Of a DNA stretch of 64,000 nt, positions 1 to 8,891 are shown one piece after another. Each line of letters starts with the position of its first letter. Positions within the stretch are counted from its first letter, which is position 1. The stretch is from Bradyrhizobium archetypum (GTDB lineage Bacteria; Pseudomonadota; Alphaproteobacteria; Rhizobiales; Xanthobacteraceae), in NCBI RefSeq assembly GCF_013114835.1, contig NZ_JAAVLW010000003.1:620001-684000 (forward strand). Reading direction: 5' to 3'. The notes under the pieces were generated by a model. That model did no database searches, was not told the origin of the DNA, and saw only the letters and a program-made list of their open reading frames with translations. A program made the translations under genes and the position numbers.

Positions 1-1528
1 GATGCGAATAGATCTTGTTGTGCACCGGCAGATACCCATTGGTGTCGACCATGGCGCAGAATGCCATCCGCGGATCCCTAGCGAGGAACGCTTCCTGGAA
101 CGGCGGCAGCGCGCGATCGGCCCAGTCCAGCATCCTGGTGCGATATTGCACCGGGTTAGTGCCGGGAATCTCGATATAGTCGGTGTCGAACATGTCGTCC
201 ATCGAGATGGCGCCGCTGTCGATGGCGTCCTCGAAGATCTTCTTCAGCGCCACGCCGGCTTCCATTGCGCGGGTAACTGCCTCGGTATTGTCGTCCTGGA
301 TCGACCACAGTCTGTCTTCGATCTTCTCGGCCAGCGCGGTGCTTGCCCGCTCGAACCGGACCTGAGTGCCGGCCTTGGATCGCTCACTGACGCGAATGCG
401 GCAGGCGCCGACATCCTGCAGTGTTGCCTCGAAGCTCTGGCCCTGTGCCAGCCTTTCGGCGTCCGGCCCGCTGACCAGAATGCCATCCATCGAAATCTCG
501 TAAACCGGTGCCGATATCACGCCGCGCGGCGTCTGGATTTCGATCTTGAGGCTGCAGGGCAGTTTTTGCGGTTCGCGGCGCTCGGTTCGTTCACCTTGGC
601 GCAACAGCACGGCGCAGCGCGCCTTAAGCTTCTGCGCAAACGCGGTGACCGCCCGTCCGGCCTTGGCGACGCTTTCGCCATGGGCCTCGGCTTCCTTGGT
701 CGCGTGGTCGATTTCGGTGGCGCTGTCGCCGACCGAAGCGATGAAGCTGGATGCGGAGGCTGCATTGTCGGCCATTTCGCCGGTGGTTGCGTTCTGCTCG
801 GCGACCGCGCCGTTGACGTTCTCGAACACCGGCCGGATCGCCTCGATCGCCTGGGTGATACGATGCACGGCGTCGACGGAGCCCGCCGCGTCGCGCTGCA
901 GCGTCTCGATCTTCTTGGTGATCTCCTCGGTGGCGTTCTGCGTCTGCACCGCGAGCGCCTTCACTTCGGTGGCGACCACGGCGAAACCGCGCCCGGCCTC
1001 GCCCGCACGCGCAGCCTCGATGGTGGAATTGAGCGCCAGCAGCGTGGTCTGCCGCGCGATCTGCGCGATCAAGTTGACGACGTTGCCGATCGCGGCCGAT
1101 GATTCCCGGAGACGATCGACATTGGCGCTGGCTTCGCGGGCAGCGTCGCTGGCCTGGTCGGCGAGCTTGCCGGCGTCGCGCACCTGGGAGCCGATCCCCT
1201 GCGCCGATTGGGTGAACTTGTCGGCGGCGTACGAAAACGTCGTCGCGGTGGCCCGAGCGGCGCTGGTGCGGCTTGTCAGGGCATCGGTGCGCTGGCGGAT
1301 GGTCGACAGCGTCGCGGCCGCCGCCTCGGCGCCGCCGGCGACCGAATTGGCCGCGCGCTCGAGCTGGCGGATCATCGCGCCGAGTTCGAGCTCCAGAAGC
1401 TCGAGGATTGCCTTGGCCGAATCGTCGGCGGAAGCGGCTTCCGCCGTGGCGGCAGCCACGTGCGCCTTGGGCGCCATGGCCGGTAAGGCCGGTTCCGGTA
1501 CCCGCTTTTTGAACAGACCGAAGGCCAT
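1..1528 (-). CDS. Soluble methyl-accepting chemotaxis-type transducer, 3' end cut by window edge
   Basis: This open minus-strand frame runs from ATG at 1528 off the left edge (about 509 codons visible). The N-terminal third is Ala-rich helix with no membrane segment. The MCP signalling hairpin follows: the core [19 protein letters not shown] with [11 protein letters not shown] just before it is the conserved tip that contacts CheA/CheW. After about residue 310 comes a PilZ-like stretch ([20 protein letters not shown], then GILVSG). A C-terminal module ([39 protein letters not shown]) is cut by the edge. Signalling domain first and putative sensory module last is the reverse of a classical MCP. 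A cytoplasmic sensor is inferred; the ligand is unknown. The plus-strand frames over this gene are antisense shadows. Confidence 0.85.
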   Translation of the reverse strand, partial: MAFGLFKKRVPEPALPAMAPKAHVAAATAEAASADDSAKAILELLELELGAMIRQLERAANSVAGGAEAAAATLSTIRQRTDALTSRTSAARATATTFSYAADKFTQSAQGIGSQVRDAGKLADQASDAAREASANVDRLRESSAAIGNVVNLIAQIARQTTLLALNSTIEAARAGEAGRGFAVVATEVKALAVQTQNATEEITKKIETLQRDAAGSVDAVHRITQAIEAIRPVFENVNGAVAEQNATTGEMADNAASASSFIASVGDSATEIDHATKEAEAHGESVAKAGRAVTAFAQKLKARCAVLLRQGERTERREPQKLPCSLKIEIQTPRGVISAPVYEISMDGILVSGPDAERLAQGQSFEATLQDVGACRIRVSERSKAGTQVRFERASTALAEKIEDRLWSIQDDNTEAVTRAMEAGVALKKIFEDAIDSGAISMDDMFDTDYIEIPGTNPVQYRTRMLDWADRALPPFQEAFLARDPRMAFCAMVDTNGYLPVHNKIYSH

Positions 1529-1726
1529 GGGAGCTCTTAAAAGTTGAGGATCGGTGCGAAATCCTCTCATCCGAGCATGAAGTCGTGGTTAACAACTGCC
1601 TGATATTTCGGCGGGCGGCACTACCAACATACCCGACCGGGCTGTAAATCTTTGATTTCGGCCGATTACCGGCCTATAAGGCCGCGCTTCACCCGACATA
1701 CCTGGACGAATCCAAGAGATACCCGC

Positions 1727-2473
1727 ATGGCCGGCCATTCCCAATTCAAGAACATCATGCACCGCAAGGGCCGGCAGGATGCCCAGAAGTCCAAGCTGTT
1801 CAGCAAGCTCGCGCGGGAAATCACGGTTGCTGCCAAGCTTGGAACTCCGGACCCGGCCATGAACCCCCGGCTGCGCTCGGCCGTCATCGCCGCGCGCCAG
1901 GAAAATATGCCGAAGGACAATATCGAGCGAGCCATCAAGAAGGCGATCGGCGGCGAGAGTGAGAACTACGATGAAATCCGCTACGAGGGCTATGGCCCGG
2001 GCGGCGTCGCGGTGATCGTCGAGGCGCTGACGGATAACCGCAACCGCGCCGCTTCCGACATCCGCTCCTATTTCACCAAGTCGGGCGGCAATCTCGGCGA
2101 AACCGGCTCGGTCGCCTTCATGTTCGACCGCACCGGCATTATCGAATATGACGCCAGTGTCGCCTCCGACGATGCGATGCTGGAAGCCGCGATCGAGGCC
2201 GGCGCCGACGACGTCGTATCCAGCGAAAACGGTCATGAGATCTACGCCTCGCAGGACACCTTCCGCGAGGTTGCGAAAGCGCTGGAAGCCAAGTTCGGCG
2301 AAGCCCGCAAGGCGGCGCTGACCTGGAAGCCGCAGAACACGGTCGCGGTCGATGACGAGACCGGCGAGAAGCTGCTCAAGCTGATGGATCTCCTGAACGA
2401 GCACGACGACGTCCAGAACGTTTACGCCAATTTCGAGATATCCGACGCGCTGATGGCGAAGATGGGCGGATAG
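1727..2473 (+). CDS. yebC: YebC/PmpR family transcriptional regulator or translation factor
   Basis: The 248-residue product begins [20 protein letters not shown], the hallmark YebC start, and carries the family segments [34 protein letters not shown] and [11 protein letters not shown]. Length matches the family (about 245-250). YebC proteins have been described as DNA-binding regulators (PmpR) and, more recently, as ribosome-associated factors that relieve stalling at proline runs. The position directly upstream of ruvC is conserved in many proteobacteria. I chose the ATG at 1727 over an upstream in-frame ATG at 1652 because family homology starts exactly there; the ribosome site is weak. 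Confidence 0.95.
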   Translation: MAGHSQFKNIMHRKGRQDAQKSKLFSKLAREITVAAKLGTPDPAMNPRLRSAVIAARQENMPKDNIERAIKKAIGGESENYDEIRYEGYGPGGVAVIVEALTDNRNRAASDIRSYFTKSGGNLGETGSVAFMFDRTGIIEYDASVASDDAMLEAAIEAGADDVVSSENGHEIYASQDTFREVAKALEAKFGEARKAALTWKPQNTVAVDDETGEKLLKLMDLLNEHDDVQNVYANFEISDALMAKMGG

Positions 2474-2480
2474 GCGTTCT

Positions 2481-2611
2481 CGTGTCCCGGACGCGGTGTA
2501 GCGCGCAAGCGCTGCGCCGCAGAGCCGGGACCCATGTGGCCAGATACCGTGCCGATGGATGGCCCCGGCTCGGCGTCGCGTCATTTCGTGCCGCGCCGCG
2601 TCCGGGACACG
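2481..2611. repeat. Intergenic inverted repeat, family A (CGTGTCCCGGACGCGG)
   Basis: The element fills the yebC-ruvC gap. A 16-base arm, CGTGTCCCGGACGCGG (2481-2496), is repeated in perfect inversion at 2596-2611. The inner part reads ...CGCAGAGCCGGGACCC. Related copies lie at 8079-8130 (reverse orientation) and 14012-14064, so this is a dispersed family. It probably folds in RNA and may end the yebC transcript; that is inference. Confidence 0.75.
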
Positions 2612-2675
2612 TATCTCCGGGGATTGCCGTTCTCTTTATGTTTCGTTCATCCGGCTCTGGCGTTATCACTACGGC

Positions 2676-3203
2676 ATGACATCCCCACCGATTCGCCATC
2701 CCGTCCGGATCATCGGCATCGACCCTGGCCTGCGCCGCACCGGCTGGGGCGTGATCGAGACCGAAGGCAACCGCCTTGTCTTCATCGGCTGCGGCTCGGT
2801 GGAGCCGCCGGGCGATGTGCCGTTGGCCAGCCGGCTGCTCGCTATCCACGAAGGGCTTGCCGCCGTGCTCGGCGATTTCCGCCCCGCAGAGGCCGCGGTC
2901 GAGCAGACGTTTGTGAACAAGGACGGCGTCGCCACCCTGAAGCTCGGCCAGGCCCGCGGCGTTGCCATGCTGGCGCCCGCGATGTTCGGTATTTCGGTTG
3001 CTGAATATGCGCCCAATCAGGTGAAGAAGACGGTGGTCGGCGCCGGCCACGCCGACAAGAACCAGGTTTCGGTGATGCTGAAGATCTTGCTGCCGAAAGC
3101 CGAGCCGAAATCCGCCGATGCGGCGGATGCACTGGCGATCGCCATCACGCACGCCCATCACCGCCAGGGCGTGGCGCTACGGATGAAGGTGGCGAGCTTA
3201 TGA
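2676..3203 (+). CDS. ruvC: Crossover junction endodeoxyribonuclease RuvC
   Basis: The 175-residue product is the Holliday junction resolvase that cuts junctions held by RuvAB. The RNase H-like fold is visible: [14 protein letters not shown] with the first catalytic Asp, the acidic [11 protein letters not shown] strand, [10 protein letters not shown], and the C-terminal [16 protein letters not shown] holding the last catalytic Asp residues. Length is typical (about 170). The frame is open further upstream, but that part lies in repeat family A; ATG 2676 starts just before homology. The stop overlaps the ruvA start by 4 bases (ATGA), indicating translational coupling. Confidence 0.96.
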   Translation: MTSPPIRHPVRIIGIDPGLRRTGWGVIETEGNRLVFIGCGSVEPPGDVPLASRLLAIHEGLAAVLGDFRPAEAAVEQTFVNKDGVATLKLGQARGVAMLAPAMFGISVAEYAPNQVKKTVVGAGHADKNQVSVMLKILLPKAEPKSADAADALAIAITHAHHRQGVALRMKVASL

Positions 3204-3817
3204 TCGGTAAACTCAAAGGCCTGATCGATTCCTACGGCGAGGATTTTATCATCCTCGATGTCGGCGGCGTCGGCTATCAGGTGCATTGCTCGTCGCGCAC
3301 GCTGCAGGCGCTGCCGTCGCCCGGCGAGGCCGCGGTGCTGTCGATCGAGACCTATGTGCGCGAGGACCAGATCAAGCTGTTCGGCTTTCGCACCGATACC
3401 GAGCGCGAATGGTTTCGCTTACTGCAGACCGTGCAGGGCGTCGGTGCGAAAGTGGCGCTGGCGGTGCTCGGCACCTTGCCGCCGGCCGAGCTCGCCAATG
3501 CGATTGCGCTGCGCGACAAGGCTGCGGTGTCGCGCACGCCCGGCGTCGGCCCGAAAGTCGCCGAGCGCATCGTCTCCGAACTGAAGGACAAGGCGCCGGC
3601 CTTCGCCAATGTCGATCCTGCCGTGGTGCACCTCGCCGGTGCGGTCGACGATCAACGCGCGCCGCGTCCGGTCACCGACGCCATCTCCGCGCTGGTCAAC
3701 CTCGGCTACGGCCAGCCGCAGGCGGCGGCCGCGATTGCATCCGCCTCGCGTAGCGCGGGCGAGAATGCCGAGACGGCCCAGTTGATCCGGCTGGGCCTGA
3801 AGGAACTGGCGAAATAG
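3200..3817 (+). CDS. ruvA: Holliday junction branch migration protein RuvA
   Basis: The 205-residue product begins [20 protein letters not shown], the OB-fold start of RuvA, continues with GVGYQVHCS and [10 protein letters not shown], and has helix-hairpin-helix segments [18 protein letters not shown] and [20 protein letters not shown]. The C-terminal domain ([18 protein letters not shown]) is the part that contacts RuvB. RuvA tetramers hold the Holliday junction while RuvB drives branch migration. The gene overlaps ruvC by 4 bases. Confidence 0.96.
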   Translation: MIGKLKGLIDSYGEDFIILDVGGVGYQVHCSSRTLQALPSPGEAAVLSIETYVREDQIKLFGFRTDTEREWFRLLQTVQGVGAKVALAVLGTLPPAELANAIALRDKAAVSRTPGVGPKVAERIVSELKDKAPAFANVDPAVVHLAGAVDDQRAPRPVTDAISALVNLGYGQPQAAAAIASASRSAGENAETAQLIRLGLKELAK

Positions 3818-3858
3818 ACTATGTTCGCCGCTGACCAACGAAGGAATCCGTTTCCGCC

Positions 3859-4278
3859 ATGTTGAGCGAAAAAGACAAAGAACTGATCGCCGCCGCGATT
3901 GACGCGATCAGGCCGCGTTATCGCAACAAATGGCAGGAGGTCGGCGCTGCCATGCGTACCCGCGACGGCCGCATCGTCACGGGCGTGAATATCGATGCCT
4001 ATATCGGCCGGATCGCCGTCTGCGCGGAGGCGATCGCCATTGGGCGCGCCATCACCGAAACCGGCGATCGCGGCATCGAGACCATCGTCGCCGTGCGTCA
4101 TCCCAAGCCGGACGAGCCCGGCAATATCGCCGTGGTATCCCCCTGCGGCATCTGTCGCGAACTGATCCACGATTACGATGCGAAGGCGCGGGTCATCGTT
4201 CCCGACAATGGCCGCGAGCCGCAGGTCGTCACCATCGGCGAGCTTTTGCCCAACAAGTACCGTAGGGGTAACGGGTGA
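3859..4278 (+). CDS. Cytidine deaminase-like zinc hydrolase
   Basis: The 139-residue protein has the cytidine deaminase zinc signature: [11 protein letters not shown] (C55 ligand, E57 general acid/base) and [10 protein letters not shown] (C96, C99 ligands). Length fits tetrameric cytidine or blasticidin-S-type deaminases (about 130 residues). The substrate cannot be told from sequence; a nucleoside or base-like amine is expected. It lies between ruvA and ruvB, and its TGA overlaps the GTG start of ruvB (GTGA), so it is probably cotranscribed and coupled with ruvB. A functional link to DNA repair is only suggested by this position. Confidence 0.85.
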   Translation: MLSEKDKELIAAAIDAIRPRYRNKWQEVGAAMRTRDGRIVTGVNIDAYIGRIAVCAEAIAIGRAITETGDRGIETIVAVRHPKPDEPGNIAVVSPCGICRELIHDYDAKARVIVPDNGREPQVVTIGELLPNKYRRGNG

Positions 4279-5318
4279 ACACGCCCTCCCGCATCGTTAC
4301 CCCCGAGCGCCGCAGCGACGATGTCGGCGACACCGCGCTGCGTCCGCAACTGCTGTCCGAATTCGTCGGGCAGGCGCAGGCGCGCAAGAATCTCACGATC
4401 TTCATCGAGGCCGCGCGCAAGCGGGGCGAGGCGCTGGATCACGTGCTGTTCGTCGGCCCGCCCGGCCTCGGCAAGACCACGCTGGCGCAGATCGTCGCGC
4501 GCGAGCTCGGGGTCGGCTTTCGCGCCACCTCCGGTCCCGTGATTGCTAAGGCCGGCGATCTCGCCGCGCTGCTGACCAACCTCGAAGAGCGCGACGTTCT
4601 GTTCATCGATGAAATCCATCGCCTCAGCCCGGCGGTCGAGGAAGTGCTGTATCCCGCGATGGAGGATTTTCAGCTTGACCTCATCATCGGCGAGGGACCG
4701 GCGGCGCGCTCGGTCAAGATCGATCTGGCAAAGTTCACTCTCGTCGGCGCCACGACGCGCGCAGGGCTCCTGACCAATCCGCTGCGCGACCGTTTCGGCA
4801 TTCCGATCCGCCTGAACTTTTACACCGAGGAAGAGCTTGAGAAGATCGTCGCCCGCGGCGCCCGCGTGCTCAACATCGGCATGACGCCGGATGGCGCCAA
4901 CGAGATCGCCCGTCGCGCCCGCGGCACGCCGCGGATCGCCGGCCGCCTGCTGCGCCGCGTACGCGACTTTGCTTCCGCAGCCGACGCCAGCTCGGTCGAT
5001 CGCGGCATCGCCGACCACGCGCTGAGCGCGCTGGAAGTCGACGCCGCCGGTTTGGACGCCATGGACCGGCGCTACCTCACGACGATCGCGCTGAACTATG
5101 GCGGCGGCCCGGTCGGCGTCGAAACCATGGCCGCGGCGCTGTCGGAGCCGCGCGACGCCATCGAGGACATCATCGAGCCCTATCTGATCCAGTGCGGCTA
5201 TTTGCAACGCACCCCGCGCGGCCGTCTGCTCACCTCGCACGCCTTCCGCCATCTCGGCCTCGCCGAACCCACGCGCGACCCCGCGCAGTTCGGCCTGTTC
5301 GGCAACGGCGACGACTAG
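4275..5318 (+). CDS. ruvB: Holliday junction branch migration DNA helicase RuvB
   Basis: The 347-residue AAA+ motor of branch migration. Visible are [19 protein letters not shown], Walker [16 protein letters not shown], Walker [10 protein letters not shown], sensor 1 LVGATTRAG, the Arg finger region [11 protein letters not shown] and the winged-helix C-terminus ([30 protein letters not shown]). The start is GTG at 4275, overlapping the stop of the deaminase-like gene by 4 bases. It ends the ruvCA-deaminase-ruvB unit; the gap to the next gene is 185 bases. Confidence 0.96.
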   Translation: MNTPSRIVTPERRSDDVGDTALRPQLLSEFVGQAQARKNLTIFIEAARKRGEALDHVLFVGPPGLGKTTLAQIVARELGVGFRATSGPVIAKAGDLAALLTNLEERDVLFIDEIHRLSPAVEEVLYPAMEDFQLDLIIGEGPAARSVKIDLAKFTLVGATTRAGLLTNPLRDRFGIPIRLNFYTEEELEKIVARGARVLNIGMTPDGANEIARRARGTPRIAGRLLRRVRDFASAADASSVDRGIADHALSALEVDAAGLDAMDRRYLTTIALNYGGGPVGVETMAAALSEPRDAIEDIIEPYLIQCGYLQRTPRGRLLTSHAFRHLGLAEPTRDPAQFGLFGNGDD

Positions 5319-5503
5319 CGGCCTCGAACCTGATTACTGTAACGGTGCACTAAGGGCGAAACAGCCGGCGTTGAGCAAGGCACGGCGGAATGCGCTGATG
5401 GGGCAGAATCGGTGGCAAGAAGTTGCTGGAGCCCTGCTGACGTTCTGCACAAACCCACCGCAATTCGGGCTCAATCCGCCACCATGTTTGCGACGCATCA
5501 CGA

Positions 5504-6424
5504 TTGGATCACATGTTAACACGCCGTCATTTTTTGAAGTCCATGGGTGGCCTGGGCGCGCTTGGCGTCTCGACCACCGCTTACGGATTCAGTGCGCCGG
5601 TCGTCCGCCTTCACGTCGCGCGGTATGACCTTTCACCCCCGCAATGGCCAGCCGGTCTCAAGCTCAGGATCGCCGCCATCGCCGATCTCCACGCCTGCGA
5701 TCCCTGGATGTCGCTCGATCACATCCAGGAAATCGTCGAGCGCACCAATGCGCTCAAGCCCGACATCGTTGTCATGCTCGGCGACTACGTGACCGGGCAT
5801 CGCAAGGTGACGCGCATCATTCCGGACGCCGAATGGGCCGCCGTGCTGGCCGGCCTGAAGGCGCCGCTCGGCGTGCATGCCGTGCTTGGCAATCACGACT
5901 GGTGGGAAGACAAGGCCGTGCAGCGGGAAGGGCAGGGGCTGCCGAGCGCGGGCCGCGCGCTTGAGGCTGTCGGCATTCCCGTTTACGAGAATGACGCGAA
6001 GAAGCTCTACAAGAACGGCCATTCGTTCTGGCTGGCCGGCCTCGGCGACCAGCTCGCTTATATGCCGGCGCGCCGCTTCCGACAGCTCAGGCGGATCGGC
6101 GTCGACGATCTCGGCGCGACGCTGGCGAAGGTGACCGACGATGCGCCGGTCATTCTGATGGCGCATGAGCCTGACATCGCGCGCCGCGTACCCTCGCGCA
6201 TCGCGCTGCAGCTCTCCGGCCATACCCATGGCGGCCAGGTGCGGATGCTGGGCTGGTCGCCGATCTCGCCGTCCGGCCAGCAACTCGCCTACGGCCATGT
6301 CAAGATGAACTGCGACGTCGTCGTCTCCGGCGGCCTTGGCTGCAGCATCATGCCGTTCCGCCTCGGCGTGCCGCCGGAAATCGTGCTGGTGACGCTTGGG
6401 GCAGGGCGGCCGGCGGTGGCGTAG
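5504..6424 (+). CDS. Tat-exported metallophosphoesterase
   Basis: The 306-residue protein starts with a twin-arginine signal (LTRRHFLKSMGGLGALG). The calcineurin-like metal-binding blocks follow in order: IAAIADLHACDP (variant D-x-H), VVMLGDYVTGH (GD), AVLGNHDWWED (GNHD), ILMAHEPD and LSGHTHGGQVRM (GH.H). This arrangement is that of YkuE/YaeI-type phosphoesterases, some of which act on lipid phosphates; the real substrate is unknown. An alternative ATG at 5513 would still keep the Tat motif. It sits between ruvB and ybgC. Confidence 0.87.
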   Translation: MDHMLTRRHFLKSMGGLGALGVSTTAYGFSAPVVRLHVARYDLSPPQWPAGLKLRIAAIADLHACDPWMSLDHIQEIVERTNALKPDIVVMLGDYVTGHRKVTRIIPDAEWAAVLAGLKAPLGVHAVLGNHDWWEDKAVQREGQGLPSAGRALEAVGIPVYENDAKKLYKNGHSFWLAGLGDQLAYMPARRFRQLRRIGVDDLGATLAKVTDDAPVILMAHEPDIARRVPSRIALQLSGHTHGGQVRMLGWSPISPSGQQLAYGHVKMNCDVVVSGGLGCSIMPFRLGVPPEIVLVTLGAGRPAVA

Positions 6425-6498
6425 CGTTCGTCGCAGCGCTTGCGCGCCGCGCTGATTTTGCGCAAAAGCGGGCTTTCCAGCGCGATCAGGAACCGCAA

Positions 6499-6954
6499 GT
6501 GGCATTACCCAATCTCGACGGCGAGATCCGCGACGGCCGGCATCACATGCAAGTCCGGGTCTATTACGAGGACACCGATTTTTCCGGCATCGTCTATCAC
6601 GCCAACTATCTGCGCTTCATGGAGCGTGGACGCACCAACCATCTGCGACTGATGGGCGCCTCGCAGCATGCGCTGTTCGAACAGGCGCAGGAGGAGACGC
6701 CGGGCTTTGCCTTCGTGGTGCGCTCGATGCAGCTCGACTTCCTGCGCCCCGCACGCATGGACGACGTGCTCGATGTCGTGACGTGGCCTATCGCCGTGAA
6801 GGGCGCCTCGATTACGCTGGCGCAGGAGGTGCGGCGGGGCGATGAGGTGCTGGTCAAGGCCGAGGTCCGCGTCGCCTTCATCTGCGGCGGCAGGGCCCAG
6901 CCGATCCCGAAATCGCTGCGACGATTGATGAAGGCCGATCTGGCGCCGGACTAA
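6499..6954 (+). CDS. ybgC: Tol-Pal-associated acyl-CoA thioesterase YbgC
   Basis: A 151-residue hotdog-fold thioesterase. The active-site segment VYYEDTDFSGIVYHANYLRF contains the conserved Asp, and MQLDFLRPARMDD and VRVAFICGGRAQPIP follow. Start is a GTG at 6499; no better in-frame ATG precedes the homology. YbgC hydrolyses acyl-CoA or acyl-ACP and is usually encoded directly before tolQ. Here tolQ lies 27 kb away at 34282, with unrelated genes in between. Confidence 0.93.
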   Translation: MALPNLDGEIRDGRHHMQVRVYYEDTDFSGIVYHANYLRFMERGRTNHLRLMGASQHALFEQAQEETPGFAFVVRSMQLDFLRPARMDDVLDVVTWPIAVKGASITLAQEVRRGDEVLVKAEVRVAFICGGRAQPIPKSLRRLMKADLAPD

Positions 6955-6972
6955 ATCTTCCGATTGACTCTC

Positions 6973-6988
6973 TGTACCGATCGGTACA
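6973..6988. promoter_or_regulatory. 16-bp perfect palindrome, probable TetR operator
   Basis: TGTACCGATCGGTACA is a perfect 16-base palindrome located 32 bases before the start codon at 7021. A TTGACT hexamer lies just upstream (6965-6970). The size and symmetry are typical of TetR-family operators, and a TetR gene begins only 4 bases after the next gene, so autoregulation of the pair is the simplest reading. Confidence 0.6.
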
Positions 6989-7020
6989 ATCTCCGGGCGT
7001 CACCACCTCGGAGAAATGTC

Positions 7021-7488
7021 ATGTCGCGTCCGCCGCTACCGCCGTTCACCCGCGAAACCGCCGCCCAAAAGGCGCGCATGGCCGAAGATGCCTGGAATTC
7101 GCGCGATCCGGTGCGGGTATCGCTCGCCTATACCGAGGACAGCCGCTGGCGTAACCGTTCCGAGTTCTTTCAGGGCCGCGCGGCGATCGTTGAATTCCTC
7201 ACCCGCAAATGGGCGAAGGAGCACGATTACCGACTGATCAAGGATCTCTGGGCGTTCGACCAGAATCGGATCGCGGTGCGCTTTCAGTATGAATGGCACG
7301 ACGATGCCGGGCAGTGGCATCGCTCCTACGGCAACGAGCAGTGGGAATTCGACGCGCACGGGTTGATGCGCCGGCGCGAGGCCAGCATCAACGATATCGC
7401 CATCAAGGAGAGCGAGCGCCGTTTTCTCTGGCCGGCGCCAGGACCGCGCCCGGTCGATGTTGCAGGCCTCGGTGACAACCCGCTGTGA
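7021..7488 (+). CDS. NTF2/SnoaL-like protein of the DUF1348 family
   Basis: The 155-residue protein matches my memory of DUF1348 (nuclear transport factor 2-like): [20 protein letters not shown], the [12 protein letters not shown](S)EFFQGR core, and [18 protein letters not shown](I)AI with the terminal RRFLWP. The fold is a cone-shaped alpha/beta barrel; no catalytic role is assigned to the family. The start at 7021 follows a GGAGAAA ribosome site (TCGGAGAAATGTCATG). It is followed 4 bases later by a TetR gene and preceded by a palindromic operator, so it is the probable target of that repressor. Confidence 0.8.
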   Translation: MSRPPLPPFTRETAAQKARMAEDAWNSRDPVRVSLAYTEDSRWRNRSEFFQGRAAIVEFLTRKWAKEHDYRLIKDLWAFDQNRIAVRFQYEWHDDAGQWHRSYGNEQWEFDAHGLMRRREASINDIAIKESERRFLWPAPGPRPVDVAGLGDNPL

Positions 7489-7492
7489 TCAG

Positions 7493-8059
7493 ATGCTGAA
7501 GAGGGGCGTCGAGCGCAAGGAAATAGTGCGGGCACTCGGCGAGGTGTTTCGCGCGCATGGCTATGAGGGCGCCTCGCTGACGCTGATCACGGAAGCGACC
7601 GGGCTCGGCAAGGGCAGCCTTTACCATCTGTTTCCCGGCGGCAAGGAGCAGATGGCCAGCGAAGTGCTCGCGGAAATCGACGCCTGGTTCGAGCTCAACA
7701 TTTATTCGCCCTTGCGCGAGGCGTCCGATTCCGCGCGCGCGATCGCGGCGATGATCGCGGGCGTCGATGAGTATTTCCATTCCGGCGATCGCATCTGCCT
7801 GGTCGGCCTGGTTGCGCTCGGAGCGTCGCGCGACACGTTTGCGGCGAGCGTCGACGGGTATTTTGCGCGCTGGCAGGTGGCGTTGGCCGCCGTGTTGCGG
7901 CGATCGGGATTGAGCAAGGGCCAGGCCCAGCGGCGCGCCGAAGATGCGCTGCTCACCATTCAGGGCGCGCTGGTGCTGGCACGGGCGCGGAGCGATGCCG
8001 GGATTTTTCGCCGGGCAATGAGCGATCTGACGAAGCGGCTGCTAGCGCCCGCGGAGTGA
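7493..8059 (+). CDS. TetR family transcriptional regulator
   Basis: The 188-residue protein has a TetR DNA-binding domain near the N-terminus: EIVRALGEVFRAHGYEGASL then the recognition helix region ITEATGLGKGSLYHLFPGGKEQM. The long helical C-terminus resembles the LmrA/YxaF-like branch. I prefer ATG 7493, just after the previous stop, because an upstream in-frame ATG at 7457 would add 12 residues overlapping the DUF1348 gene. It probably represses the DUF1348-tetR pair through the palindrome at 6973-6988. The inducer is unknown. Confidence 0.85.
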   Translation: MLKRGVERKEIVRALGEVFRAHGYEGASLTLITEATGLGKGSLYHLFPGGKEQMASEVLAEIDAWFELNIYSPLREASDSARAIAAMIAGVDEYFHSGDRICLVGLVALGASRDTFAASVDGYFARWQVALAAVLRRSGLSKGQAQRRAEDALLTIQGALVLARARSDAGIFRRAMSDLTKRLLAPAE

Positions 8060-8078
8060 GTGCCAGTTTACGCGGTCT

Positions 8079-8130
8079 GGGTCCCGGCTCTGCGGTGCAG
8101 CGTTGTGCGCTGCACCGCGTCCGGGACACG
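8079..8130. repeat. Intergenic repeat, family A, reverse orientation
   Basis: The sequence GGTCCCGGCTCTGCGGTGCA... ending CACCGCGTCCGGGACACG is the reverse complement of the family A elements near 2481 and 14012. It lies between the convergent ends of the tetR (plus) and GST (minus) genes, a place where it could act as a bidirectional terminator. Confidence 0.7.
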
Positions 8131-8138
8131 AAGGCGCC

Positions 8139-8783
8139 TTACGCCGCGGCCTTGTGGCGGGCGAGTTCGGCCTTATACAGTTCATACTCCTCGGCGACCG
8201 CCTTCGCGATGCTCGGGCGGGCGCGCAGGCGTTCGTAATAGGCCTTCACGACCGGCCATTTCGCCAGCTCGACCGGCGGCGTCGCCATCGTCCAGTTGAT
8301 GATGGTGACGAGATAGGCGTCCGCTACGCTGAAGTGATCGAGCAGGAATTCGCGGCCTTTCAGGTAGTTCTCGAGATAGTCTAGTCGCGACAGATTCTTG
8401 GTCAGCGCGTAGGTCTTCGCGTCCTGCGGCGCCGTCTTGTCGAGCAGCGGCACGAACAGCGCCTTGTGCAGCTCGGTGCCGATGAAGCAGAGCCATTGAT
8501 GCAGGCGGCTGCGCTCCTCAGCCGAGTTGGCCGACATGCCGGCCTTCGGAAAACGGTCGGCGACATATTGCAGGATCGCCGCATTCTCGGTCAGCACCGT
8601 GCCGTCGTCGGTGCGCAGCGTCGGTACCAACCCGAGCGGGTTGACGTTGCGAAAATCCGAGCCGTCGTTCTGCACGACTTTGCTCTTGGGATCGACCTCG
8701 AGATAATTGGCCTCGGCGCCGGCTTCATACAGTGCGATCCGGGTCGCCAGCGAGCAGGCGAGCGGCGAAAAATACAGGTCCAT
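8139..8783 (-). CDS. Glutathione S-transferase
   Basis: The 214-residue protein has a thioredoxin-like N-terminal domain (MDLYFSPLACSLATRIALYE with a Ser/Cys catalytic region), the cis-Pro segment NPLGLVPTLRTDDGTVLTEN that binds glutathione, and an all-helical C-terminal domain (FLLDHFSVADAYLVTIINW carrying the N-capping box). This resembles beta-class bacterial GSTs (GstA). The start at 8783 is fixed by an AAGGAGG ribosome site. It is transcribed divergently from the tetR gene at 8892, which is its likely regulator. A detoxification role is inferred from the family. Confidence 0.9.
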   Translation of the reverse strand: MDLYFSPLACSLATRIALYEAGAEANYLEVDPKSKVVQNDGSDFRNVNPLGLVPTLRTDDGTVLTENAAILQYVADRFPKAGMSANSAEERSRLHQWLCFIGTELHKALFVPLLDKTAPQDAKTYALTKNLSRLDYLENYLKGREFLLDHFSVADAYLVTIINWTMATPPVELAKWPVVKAYYERLRARPSIAKAVAEEYELYKAELARHKAAA

Positions 8784-8842
8784 GGTTTGCCTCCTTGGCG
8801 GTTGATCGACCGGCGCTGCGCGCAAGGCTGGCGCGGTTGATT

Positions 8843-8867
8843 TTTATACCGTCTCGCATAATATAAA
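8843..8867. promoter_or_regulatory. Imperfect inverted repeat between divergent GST and tetR genes
   Basis: TTTATA arms (8843-8848 and 8862-8867) flank an asymmetric centre that includes a CATAATAT promoter-like stretch. The position between divergent start codons fits a shared operator, but the symmetry is only 6 bases per arm. Confidence 0.35.
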
Positions 8868-8891
8868 TCCGGTCAAGGAATTTTTTGCGAA

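Noticed and set aside
2..1547. Long plus-strand frames at the left edge
   Set aside because: They are antisense to a clear MCP gene whose core motif reads on the minus strand.
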